This document shows, piece by piece, positions 1 through 5,703 of a DNA stretch of 5,776 nt; within the stretch, counting starts at the first letter, position 1; every line of letters begins with the position of its first letter. This DNA is from Flavobacteriales bacterium UBA4585. Its GTDB lineage: Bacteria > Bacteroidota > Bacteroidia > Flavobacteriales > Schleiferiaceae. The stretch is taken from assembly GCA_949487015.1 (NCBI GenBank), contig CATAQZ010000004.1, positions 1 through 5,776 on the forward strand, in the 5' to 3' direction. Both the position numbers and the translations under genes were made by a program. The notes under the pieces were generated by a model. The model saw only the letters and a program-made list of their open reading frames with translations, made no database searches and was not told the origin of the DNA.

Positions 1-146
1 CGAAACTCCGTGGTGCATTAGGCCACAGCGTAGGCAACCAATTACGTGTCGTTCCCGAACTCATCCTTCGCACGGACGACAGTTTGGAATACGAAGAAAA
101 CATCGAACGCTTACTGCGCGGCGATGGCGAAAGTCCTATCAAATAA
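1..146 (+). CDS. rbfA: 30S ribosome-binding factor RbfA, C-terminal part (5' end outside window)
   Basis: Reading from base 3 gives 47 in-frame residues to the TAA at 144-146, beginning KLRGALGHSVGNQLRVVPEL and ending in GDGESPIK. The pattern of a small helix, then NQLRVVPEL, then a strand with TDDSLEYEENIERLL, is the C-terminal half of the RbfA KH-type fold, in which a short acidic D-S/T-L motif leads into the last helix. RbfA binds the 30S subunit during late 16S rRNA maturation and cold adaptation in the cytoplasm. About two thirds of the protein (the family is roughly 110-130 residues) lies upstream, so the start and promoter cannot be judged. The permease gene begins 5 bases after the stop, so the two are probably cotranscribed. 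The identification rests on motif recall over a short fragment, but the match is good. Confidence 0.87.
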   Translation, partial: KLRGALGHSVGNQLRVVPELILRTDDSLEYEENIERLLRGDGESPIK

Positions 147-151
147 AAACT

Positions 152-1366
152 GTGCAGTCGTTCTCCACATTCCTCGCAAGAAAATACTTCTTTGCTCTAG
201 GCAAGTTGGGAGCGATTCGCTTGATGTCCTTAACGGCCTTAGTGGGACTGGCTCTTGGTACAGCTGCGATGACCGTAGTTCTTAGTGCTTTTGCGGGTCT
301 TGAAGATCTCGTTGCGCAACAATTCGAGGATGCCAATCCCCCACTTAAAATCAGCCCTACAGGTGGGACCAGTCTTGTCCTCTCGGCAGAAGATTCTACT
401 TACCTCAATACAGCAGCGGCCCGTTATCCGGCGTCCATATTTGAACCCGTTTACGAGCAACGCGTTTTACTTGCTCAAGGCGAGAATCAACACATTACAT
501 ATGTATTGGGTGTCTCTAATGAATATATTCGGGAGCACCGTTTAAACGAACACCTCCTTACCCAGGCAGACCCCAGCCTCGATCTTGGTGAAAATACGTT
601 GGCCTTAGGAGCAGGAGTGGCCTACCATCTCGGTGTTTCCAACGCGAACCCTCCACCAATCGTTACCGTATACCTACCCAAAATAGACGCCACTACCACC
701 GCGCTCAATCTGAGTGATGCGGTACGAGCAAAAAATGTGTTTATTACTTCTATTCACACTGTGCAGCCGGATTATGATGTCAATAAAGCCATCGCACCGA
801 AAGGTTGGGTTCAAGCCTTTACCGGCGCCAAACACCCTTCCTATCTCGAAGTCTATGATGATAATAATGCGTTGAGAAAATCGATCGAAATGCACTTTGG
901 CGACCGCGCCATCATCGCAGACAGATTAGAACAAGAAGCCACACTTTTTAAAGTCATGCGCTCTGAAAGGCTCGTGGTATTGGGTATTCTTGCATTCGTC
1001 GTCGTTCTCGCCAGCTTTGGTATCGTTTCAGCCCTAACAATTATTGCTTTAGAGAAGAAAAGCGACATCTATACCCTTTGGTCTATGGGCACATCTAATG
1101 CACAGCTTCGCTCCATCTTTTTTAAAAACGGACTTCTTATAGTACTCGCAGGATGGGCAGTCGGTCTAAGTCTAGGAACGACAATCATACTTATTCAAAA
1201 ATACGTTGGTGTCGTCTCTCTAGGGTCTGGATATATTCAAGAGTATTACCCCGTCGTTCTTTCATGGAAGCATTATTTGCTAACGACAACCATCGTTTTA
1301 AGCATAGGAACCGCCATATCCATGTGGTCTACCGGTAAAGTAATTCAACAAATCAACGAAGCCTAA
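152..1366 (+). CDS. FtsX/LolC-E family ABC transporter permease (probable lipoprotein-release type)
   Basis: This 404-residue protein has the MacB/LolCE architecture. An N-terminal amphipathic stretch (FLARKYFF, about residues 7-14) leads into helix 1 (about 24-48). A large periplasmic domain follows (about 49-270), then three C-terminal helices (about 274-300, 327-349, 373-393). After helix 2 comes the cytoplasmic segment EKKSDIYTLWSMG (301-313), the counterpart of the E-K-x-x-x-I-x-x-L-x-x-M-G coupling motif of LolC/LolE, which contacts the ATPase. The length is normal for LolC/E (about 400). Known members extract outer-membrane lipoproteins from the inner membrane together with a LolD ATPase. 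No ATPase gene is visible here, so the substrate is inferred. The start is a GTG, because no ATG lies in frame between it and the rbfA end. The bases before it are A-rich with no Shine-Dalgarno, which is usual in Bacteroidota. Close spacing to rbfA suggests a shared transcript. Confidence 0.85.
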   Translation: MQSFSTFLARKYFFALGKLGAIRLMSLTALVGLALGTAAMTVVLSAFAGLEDLVAQQFEDANPPLKISPTGGTSLVLSAEDSTYLNTAAARYPASIFEPVYEQRVLLAQGENQHITYVLGVSNEYIREHRLNEHLLTQADPSLDLGENTLALGAGVAYHLGVSNANPPPIVTVYLPKIDATTTALNLSDAVRAKNVFITSIHTVQPDYDVNKAIAPKGWVQAFTGAKHPSYLEVYDDNNALRKSIEMHFGDRAIIADRLEQEATLFKVMRSERLVVLGILAFVVVLASFGIVSALTIIALEKKSDIYTLWSMGTSNAQLRSIFFKNGLLIVLAGWAVGLSLGTTIILIQKYVGVVSLGSGYIQEYYPVVLSWKHYLLTTTIVLSIGTAISMWSTGKVIQQINEA

Positions 1367-1368
1367 GG

Positions 1369-2406
1369 CTACGTCTTGTAGGTTAACGTAGAAACGGATT
1401 GCGGCCCTTCCTGATCGTTACCATACTTCGCGATGTATTCTGATTCAATCTCATCTAAGGTGAGTAATACATCGTTAGGGTCTTCCAACGTAACTAATCT
1501 CGTACGGTACGGTTTGAAGTGACTCAATCCTCTGAAATAGTTGGTGTAATGCTTTCGTGTTTCCATGATTGCATAGCGCTCCTCTTTCCATTTTAAGCTC
1601 AATTCGAAGTGCTCTCGTGCCGCAGCCACCCGCTCTTCTACAGTAGGCTTTTTCGCCTCAATGCCGTGCTCGAAATAGTGTTTGATCTCATTAAATATCC
1701 ATGGATAGCCAATGCTTGCGCGTCCAATCATAATGCCGTCAACGCCATATTTATTGCGGTACTCTAATGCTTTAGGCCCACTATCAACATCGCCATTTCC
1801 AAAAACAGGTATGTGTAGACGCGGATTATTTTTAGTTTCAGCAATCAATGACCAATCCGCCTCACCCTTGTACATCTGTTTTCGCGTCCTTCCGTGGATA
1901 CTAATGGCTTGGATACCTATGTCCTGAAGGCGTTCCGCTACTTCAACAATGTATTTAGTACTATCGTCCCAACCTAGACGAGTCTTTACCGTAACCGGCT
2001 TATCTACTGCTTTCACAATTTCCGCAGTCATCTTCACCATCTTTGGTATGTCTTGAAGAATTCCAGCACCTGCGCCTTTACACGCCACGTTTTTGACCGG
2101 ACAGCCGTAATTAATATCAATTATATCAGGATTTGACTCTTCGCAAATGGCGGCCGCCTGACGCATACTTTCAATTTCGTTTCCAAAAATTTGAATACCT
2201 AATGGACGCTCATATTCGTAGAAATCCAATTTTTTTACACTCTTCGCAGCATCACGAATGAGGCCTTCTGAGGAGATAAATTCCGTATACATCACATCCG
2301 CTCCATTGTCTTTACACAACTTCCGAAACGGGGGATCACTCACATCCTCCATGGGTGCGAGCAATAGAGGAAACTCCCCTAGCTCTATATCGCCTATCTT
2401 TACCAT
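1369..2406 (-). CDS. dusB: tRNA-dihydrouridine synthase (DusB type)
   Basis: This FMN enzyme reduces specific uridines in the tRNA D-loop to dihydrouridine, using NADPH. The sequence opens with the TIM-barrel signature LLLAPMEDVSDPPFR (residues 14-28 from the ATG). It then carries the Dus family pattern D-I-N-Y-G-C-P (97-103), in which Cys102 is the catalytic proton donor. Further on are VKTRLGW and SIHGRTRKQMYKG, and the phosphate-binding end VFGNGDV ... IMIGRASIGYPWIF. The C-terminal helical domain that recognises tRNA is present. The length (345 aa) is typical of the family. The ATG at 2406-2404 is preferred (MVKIGDIELG); a GTG one codon upstream (2409) is also in frame. The gene converges on the permease with only two bases between the stop codons, and diverges from the CPBP gene. 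The last residues (about 335-345) look variable. The DusB rather than DusA/C assignment is by overall resemblance. Confidence 0.95.
   Translation of the reverse strand: MVKIGDIELGEFPLLLAPMEDVSDPPFRKLCKDNGADVMYTEFISSEGLIRDAAKSVKKLDFYEYERPLGIQIFGNEIESMRQAAAICEESNPDIIDINYGCPVKNVACKGAGAGILQDIPKMVKMTAEIVKAVDKPVTVKTRLGWDDSTKYIVEVAERLQDIGIQAISIHGRTRKQMYKGEADWSLIAETKNNPRLHIPVFGNGDVDSGPKALEYRNKYGVDGIMIGRASIGYPWIFNEIKHYFEHGIEAKKPTVEERVAAAREHFELSLKWKEERYAIMETRKHYTNYFRGLSHFKPYRTRLVTLEDPNDVLLTLDEIESEYIAKYGNDQEGPQSVSTLTYKT
2395..2402 (+). promoter_or_regulatory. Weak candidate -7 element for the CPBP gene
   Basis: TATCTTTA at 2395-2402 matches TAnnTTTG in all but the last base and lies 24 bases before the chosen ATG, inside the 5' end of dusB on the other strand. 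No convincing TTTG was seen at the right distance upstream, so this is only the best candidate in a very short divergent region. Confidence 0.25.
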
Positions 2407-2411
2407 CACTA

Positions 2412-2444
2412 CAAAAGTACAAAGCGATGTCGCACGCGAACAAA
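2412..2444 (-). promoter_or_regulatory. Probable Bacteroidota-type promoter of dusB
   Basis: Read on the minus strand, TACTTTTG (2419-2412) matches the Bacteroidota -7 consensus TAnnTTTG exactly. A TTTG (2444-2441) lies 21 bases upstream, within the usual spacing for the -33 element. The expected transcription start falls within a few bases of the dusB GTG/ATG (2409/2406), implying a leaderless or nearly leaderless mRNA. The -33 element lies inside the first codons of the divergent CPBP gene. It was found by eye, with no transcript data. Confidence 0.55.
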
Positions 2445-3275
2445 GAATTATGGAGTCCTTTAAGAACCGGTATGGCCTTTCTAATAGTTGTACTTATATC
2501 TACGACAGTATTTACCGGTTTAGGTATACTAATAACTGGTACGGAAGCGCTCAATGGCACAAATACAGACCAATTACGTCTTCTACAGTTTTTCAACAGC
2601 ATCGGGCTATTTCTCTTTCCCCCCATCGTCCTTGCATTTTGGGTCAGCACTAAACCTTGGAGTTTCCTAGGACTTCAGTCCCCAGTACTACAAAATCAGC
2701 GACTTTTCATAGGACTAGCATTGGTAGCCATAGGGTCGTTCTTCGCCATAGACCTGCTAAGCCGGTTAAATTCCCTGCTACTTCCTGATGCACCTTGGGT
2801 TCATGCACTAGAAGCACAGGAAGCGAAAGTTGAATTTACCCTACAACGCTTACTCGCTGATATGACTATCACAACCCTGCTGTTGAATGGCATTATTATG
2901 GTTGCAGCTCCCGCCTTCGGTGAAGAATTCTTTTTTAGAGGAGTACTACAACGACTCTTTACAGAAAGAGGGTCCCACCACGGAGCGATACTTCTTACCG
3001 CGGTTTGCTTTGGACTGATTCATATGCAACCCTTAAGTCTTTTACCGATACTTTTCATGGGCGTCATTTTCGGCTACATTAAACACTGGACAGGAACGCT
3101 TTGGGCCCCGATTGCCCTTCACTTTGTAAACAACGGATTCGCTCTAGGTTCTGCCTACATGAATGACGGTCAATTACTCACGGAGAGTACGTTAAACGGC
3201 ACCTTATGGTCCGTCTTAGGTGTGCTCGCGCTAACTGCAGGTCTATGGATACTGTCGCGCCCGAAGTCTGTATAA
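2427..3275 (+). CDS. CPBP-family intramembrane glutamic endopeptidase (Abi/CAAX protease family)
   Basis: This 282-residue polytopic membrane protein carries the three CPBP (Rce1/Abi) motifs in order: E-E-x-x-x-R as GEEFFFRG (E166, E167, R171), F-x-x-x-H as FGLIHM (F195, H199), and H-x-x-x-N as HFVNN (H232, N236). All predicted active-site residues are present, so it is probably catalytically competent. Hydrophobic segments lie at about 16-36, 54-73, 92-110, 143-161, 186-215 and 260-277. The N-terminus (MSHANKELW) is short and cytosolic. Known relatives cleave prenylated or membrane-embedded peptides, and bacterial ones have been tied to bacteriocin immunity, but the substrate here cannot be read from sequence. 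The ATG at 2427 is chosen. An in-frame ATG at 2355 would add 24 residues but overlap dusB by about 50 bases, and those residues look like antisense of dusB. The gene ends just before a hairpin terminator and appears monocistronic. Confidence 0.88.
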   Translation: MSHANKELWSPLRTGMAFLIVVLISTTVFTGLGILITGTEALNGTNTDQLRLLQFFNSIGLFLFPPIVLAFWVSTKPWSFLGLQSPVLQNQRLFIGLALVAIGSFFAIDLLSRLNSLLLPDAPWVHALEAQEAKVEFTLQRLLADMTITTLLLNGIIMVAAPAFGEEFFFRGVLQRLFTERGSHHGAILLTAVCFGLIHMQPLSLLPILFMGVIFGYIKHWTGTLWAPIALHFVNNGFALGSAYMNDGQLLTESTLNGTLWSVLGVLALTAGLWILSRPKSV

Positions 3276-3305
3276 AAAAAGCCGGTCCCAAAGGAACCGG
3301 CTTTT
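3274..3305. terminator. Bidirectional, asymmetric rho-independent terminator between the convergent CPBP and exbD genes
   Basis: A nine-pair stem is formed by GCCGGTCCC (3281-3289) and GGAACCGGC (3293-3301) around an AAA loop. It is flanked by seven A on the left (3274-3280) and TTTT on the right (3302-3305). In plus-strand RNA (CPBP gene) the stem has one C·A mismatch (3287/3295) and only a four-U tail. In minus-strand RNA (exb operon) the same position is a G·U wobble, and the tail is seven U. The structure should therefore stop transcription from both sides but suits the exb operon better. The A-run overlaps the last bases of the CPBP stop codon. Confidence 0.88.
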
Positions 3306-3330
3306 CCGCCTATACAGCTTTTCTCTTTGC

Positions 3331-3825
3331 TTAGTTCTCTGAACTGTACAACGCTTCCACGTTTTTAGGTTGCAGTGAACTGTAGTTAATCTTCAACGCT
3401 TGCGCTTTGCGCAATTGCAATTTAATATCTGTTATCAGACCCATCTTTACAGACTTATCTGCTTTGATGGACATGGTCATCATAGGACGGTCTTCTTCAC
3501 TTTTCGCTTCACGCTCTTGAATCACGAATGCCTGCACATCATCGATGGTTGCAAACGCATCATTCAACTGAATACGTGGTGAACGACCAAACTTATCCTG
3601 GTACTTCACACGAGGCGAACCTGCGTAAATGTAAGTTACCAATGACTTGCGTTCCAACTTCTGAATCTCCGTTGCTTGAGGCTTGTTTACACTAACCTTC
3701 AAGTCTACTTCACGCATTACCGTAGCAACCATGAAGAAGAACAACAACATGAATACAATATCAGGAAGTGCCGAGGTATTTACCGCCGGTAGCCCTTTAT
3801 CCTTCTTTTTCTTTATTACCGCCAT
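3331..3825 (-). CDS. exbD: ExbD/TolR family biopolymer transport protein, copy 2 (last gene of the exb operon)
   Basis: This 164-residue protein has a basic cytoplasmic N-terminus (KKKKDK, 5-10) and a single transmembrane helix (about 19-38). The family's essential Asp sits at the start of that helix in the motif NTSALPDIVFMLLFFFMV (Asp22, counterpart of E. coli ExbD Asp25). The remainder is a periplasmic domain. In the family, the Asp carries protons through the ExbB channel while the periplasmic domain engages a TonB-type partner. This copy resembles exbD copy 1 only in the helix region: its periplasmic part is shorter, more basic and contains no cysteine. Its start overlaps the stop of the upstream exbD by one base (TAATG), a sign of translational coupling and fixed stoichiometry. 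Transcription should end at the hairpin 26 bases beyond the stop. ExbD versus TolR cannot be decided from sequence alone. Confidence 0.9.
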   Translation of the reverse strand: MAVIKKKKDKGLPAVNTSALPDIVFMLLFFFMVATVMREVDLKVSVNKPQATEIQKLERKSLVTYIYAGSPRVKYQDKFGRSPRIQLNDAFATIDDVQAFVIQEREAKSEEDRPMMTMSIKADKSVKMGLITDIKLQLRKAQALKINYSSLQPKNVEALYSSEN

Positions 3826-4409
3826 TAGCCACCAATATTTAAAGGTTCAGCTTCAGAAATTTTCTGAGGATAAGCGCTCTTAATTTCCTTAATAACGTCT
3901 TTGTCTTCCTCAGCATCCATTCCTCTGTAGGACTTACCGTATTCTTCTTCAGCATATTTCTCACGAAGATCTTCGTAAGCTGCAACGAGCTCATTTTGAA
4001 CCTTCACATACATGCCGTAGGAAGTACCACGGTCGTTCTGCAATGAAATGACAGCCTTATCTGGGTTATCAGAACTAGACGACACCTTGTAACCTTTACA
4101 GTAAGTACAAGATCCGTCACCATTGTTATCAATGAATTCCATCGCCTTCTCACGCAACTGTGAAATTTCGAGGTACTCATCTTCAACTAACAACTGGTCG
4201 TTTGAATTCACAAGAACGGTAAAGATATTACGCTCCTTGATCGGAGGTGGATCTTCAACCAATTCCTCATCCCAAGGCGGAAGCTTCCTGTTGATTCCCT
4301 TATCCGTATCCATCGTTGTGGTTACCAGATAGAAAATCAATAGAAGGAAAGCGATATCCGCCATCGATCCGGCATTAATTTCTGGTATGGCTCTTTTATT
4401 TCTTGCCAT
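3825..4409 (-). CDS. exbD: ExbD/TolR family biopolymer transport protein, copy 1, with CxxC insert
   Basis: This 194-residue protein has a single transmembrane helix (about 17-33) with the proton-carrying Asp in NAGSMADIAFLLLIFYLVTT (Asp18), as expected for ExbD. After it come a proline-rich stretch (RKLPPWDEELVEDPPPI, about 41-57) and a periplasmic domain. In that domain ERNIFTVLVNSNDQLLVE (59-76) and AVISLQNDRGTSYGMYVKVQNEL (119-141) look like the conserved strands and helix. It ends in the highly recognisable KISEAEPLNIGG of flavobacterial ExbD. Between the strands is an insert, DNNGDGSCTYC (94-104), combining a DxNxDG calcium-loop-like motif with a CxxC pair. The protein is longer than E. 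coli ExbD (141 aa). It starts 8 bases after the stop of the four-helix gene and is coupled to exbD copy 2 by a one-base overlap. It probably pairs with copy 2 in one ExbB channel complex, but homodimers are not excluded. Confidence 0.92.
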   Translation of the reverse strand: MARNKRAIPEINAGSMADIAFLLLIFYLVTTTMDTDKGINRKLPPWDEELVEDPPPIKERNIFTVLVNSNDQLLVEDEYLEISQLREKAMEFIDNNGDGSCTYCKGYKVSSSSDNPDKAVISLQNDRGTSYGMYVKVQNELVAAYEDLREKYAEEEYGKSYRGMDAEEDKDVIKEIKSAYPQKISEAEPLNIGG

Positions 4410-4417
4410 ATCAATAC

Positions 4418-4825
4418 TTATTTAGAAACTCTTGAAACCAATGAGTAGACTACAGCAAGTACCGCACCGGCACCAATGATGTAGAATGCATTTAGCATTG
4501 CGCTAACTACTTTAGTTTCTGATTCTGTTACATTCTTATACGAGGCAAAGTCTGATCCGTCTGCGAGCACATAGCTCAAAATACCAACGACAATCACAGC
4601 AGCCAAACCGATACCTACACCACGGATTCCCTTAGGATTCACCGTCAATGAAAGCACGAAGCTCAATACAGCTATCACTATACCGATAACGGTAGTGAAT
4701 AGGCCGTAGGACACATAGCTAGAAGCACTGTCTTCATTCAGCGAAACCATGATAAACATGATTACACCAATGACACCCAGTACAATACCTAGGACACGTC
4801 CAATTAATGGAAGTTTACTAAGCAT
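4418..4825 (-). CDS. Small four-helix membrane protein in the exb operon, function unknown
   Basis: I do not recognise a characterised family. The 135-residue protein is almost wholly hydrophobic, with four likely transmembrane segments: about 8-29, 40-62, 70-88 and 108-131. Short polar loops lie between them: NEDSASSY (30-37), the basic NPKGIRG (63-69) and the longer polar DGSDFASYKNVTESETK (89-105). By the positive-inside rule the NPKGIRG loop is cytoplasmic. That places the acidic or polar loops (30-37 and 89-105) in the periplasm and both ends in the cytoplasm, which agrees with the K4/R10 and R132/K135 termini. It lies between exbB (5 bases away) and exbD copy 1 (8 bases away), so it is almost certainly made with them. 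I recall similar hypothetical proteins at this place in other Flavobacteriia. An accessory or assembly role in the ExbBD motor is inferred from position only. No Shine-Dalgarno precedes the ATG. Confidence 0.83.
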   Translation of the reverse strand: MLSKLPLIGRVLGIVLGVIGVIMFIMVSLNEDSASSYVSYGLFTTVIGIVIAVLSFVLSLTVNPKGIRGVGIGLAAVIVVGILSYVLADGSDFASYKNVTESETKVVSAMLNAFYIIGAGAVLAVVYSLVSRVSK

Positions 4826-4830
4826 CTTTA

Positions 4831-5703
4831 TTATGCGTTTTTCTTGTTGTGCTCAACCAATAGATCCATGAATGAGATAGAAGCATCTTCCATCTTGATC
4901 ACGATACCATCGATCATCGCTACGATTAAGTTATAGAAAATCTGAAGGATGATTGCCGTAATCAAACCGAATACTGTAGTCAAAAGTGCTACTTTAATAC
5001 CACCTGCAACAAGAGAAGGGTTAATATCACCTGCTGCCTCGATCGCATCAAATGCACCGATCATACCGATAACCGTTCCCATGAAACCAAGCATAGGTGC
5101 CAATGCGATGAACAATGAAATCCAAGAAACACCTTTCTCTAATTTACCGTTCTCTACAGAACCAACGCTCATGATTGATTTATCAACCATATCCATTCCT
5201 TCGTCGTAGTGGTCAAGACCTTCGAAGAAGATCGTTGCTACTGGACCACGTGTATTGCGACATACTTCTTTTGCCGCTTCAACACCACCGTTGTTCAATG
5301 CACCTTCTACTTCTTCAAGAAGCTTTTCAGTGTTTGTTTGAGCAAACGTGAGGTAAATGATACGCTCGATAACTAGAGCTAAACCTAAAACTAGGGCGAG
5401 CAATACGAACGACATAAAGAATGCACCACCTTCGATGAACTTTTCTTTCAAGATCTGAGTGAATGCTTTTTCTTCAGTAGCTGCTTCTACTTCTTCCGAA
5501 GCTTCTTCAGTTACTTCTTCTGTGGCAGCTGAATCTGTAGTTGCTGCAGCCGAATCAACAGCTGCATCGGCAGAATCCATAGTTTCAGTAGCAGCAGAAT
5601 CAACTGCTACTTCTTCCGTAGCCGCCATATCTTCTTGAGCATAGGCGTTAACCGTACCCAATGAGAGGGCAACGATAGCAAGCAAAGAGAGTGCTTTTTT
5701 CAT
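4831..5703 (-). CDS. exbB: MotA/TolQ/ExbB proton channel family protein with signal peptide and acidic linker
   Basis: This 290-residue protein is the inner-membrane channel subunit that uses the proton gradient with ExbD to drive TonB-like partners. It begins with a good signal peptide (MKKALSLLAIVALSLGTVNAYA, likely cut after residue 22). An Ala/Glu/Asp/Ser/Thr-rich linker follows (23-78). The ExbB core then has helices at about 92-112, 193-218 and 232-260, with a large cytoplasmic loop (about 119-190). In helix 2, APMLGFMGTVIGM (202-214) carries Thr210, the counterpart of E. coli Thr148. In helix 3, GGIKVALLTTVFGL (234-247) carries Thr243, the counterpart of Thr181, but Val238 occupies the place of Glu176. 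An N-out topology agrees with a cleaved signal. It is the first gene of a four-gene operon. The A-rich start has no Shine-Dalgarno. TolQ is the alternative name, but exbB fits the two adjacent exbD genes. Confidence 0.93.
   Translation of the reverse strand: MKKALSLLAIVALSLGTVNAYAQEDMAATEEVAVDSAATETMDSADAAVDSAAATTDSAATEEVTEEASEEVEAATEEKAFTQILKEKFIEGGAFFMSFVLLALVLGLALVIERIIYLTFAQTNTEKLLEEVEGALNNGGVEAAKEVCRNTRGPVATIFFEGLDHYDEGMDMVDKSIMSVGSVENGKLEKGVSWISLFIALAPMLGFMGTVIGMIGAFDAIEAAGDINPSLVAGGIKVALLTTVFGLITAIILQIFYNLIVAMIDGIVIKMEDASISFMDLLVEHNKKNA
5464..5637 (-). repeat. Low-complexity acidic linker coding region in exbB with VDSAA-like repeats
   Basis: Residues 23-80 of ExbB consist almost only of Ala, Glu, Asp, Ser, Thr, Val and Met. 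The unit [VT]DSAA recurs as VDSAAT, VDSAAAT and TDSAAT, with a variant MDSADA. Residues 23-78 hold 19 acidic residues and no Lys or Arg. At DNA level the stretch is rich in repeated GAATC and CTTCTTC units on the plus strand, so it may vary in length by slippage. After signal peptide removal it should hang in the periplasm ahead of helix 1. Confidence 0.75.

Noticed and set aside
46..285. Open frame of 79 codons overlapping rbfA and the permease
   Set aside because: It is a different-frame shadow of two recognisable genes and has no family resemblance or hydrophobic pattern.
1366..1377. Hairpin AGCC-TAA-GGCT at the end of the permease gene as a terminator
   Set aside because: The stem is only four pairs and is not followed by a T-run on either strand.
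2355..2426. Longer N-terminus for the CPBP protein from an in-frame ATG at 2355
   Set aside because: The extra 24 residues lie antisense to the well-conserved start of dusB and add nothing typical of the family; the ATG at 2427 gives a normal short cytosolic tail before helix 1.
2336..2650. Minus-strand open frame antisense to the CPBP gene
   Set aside because: It is out of frame with dusB, its sequence mirrors the CPBP and dusB coding regions, and it has no recognisable domain.
2427..3275. CPBP protease as evidence of a bacteriocin immunity or defence locus
   Set aside because: CPBP proteins are common in housekeeping contexts, and no bacteriocin, modification enzyme, toxin or mobile element gene is nearby.
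4949..5209. Plus-strand open frame antisense to exbB
   Set aside because: It is explained by codon composition of the conserved exbB membrane segments; no start signal or domain.
5464..5637. Short repeats in this stretch as a CRISPR or tandem non-coding array
   Set aside because: The repeats are imperfect, in frame and explained by a low-complexity protein linker; there are no spacers.
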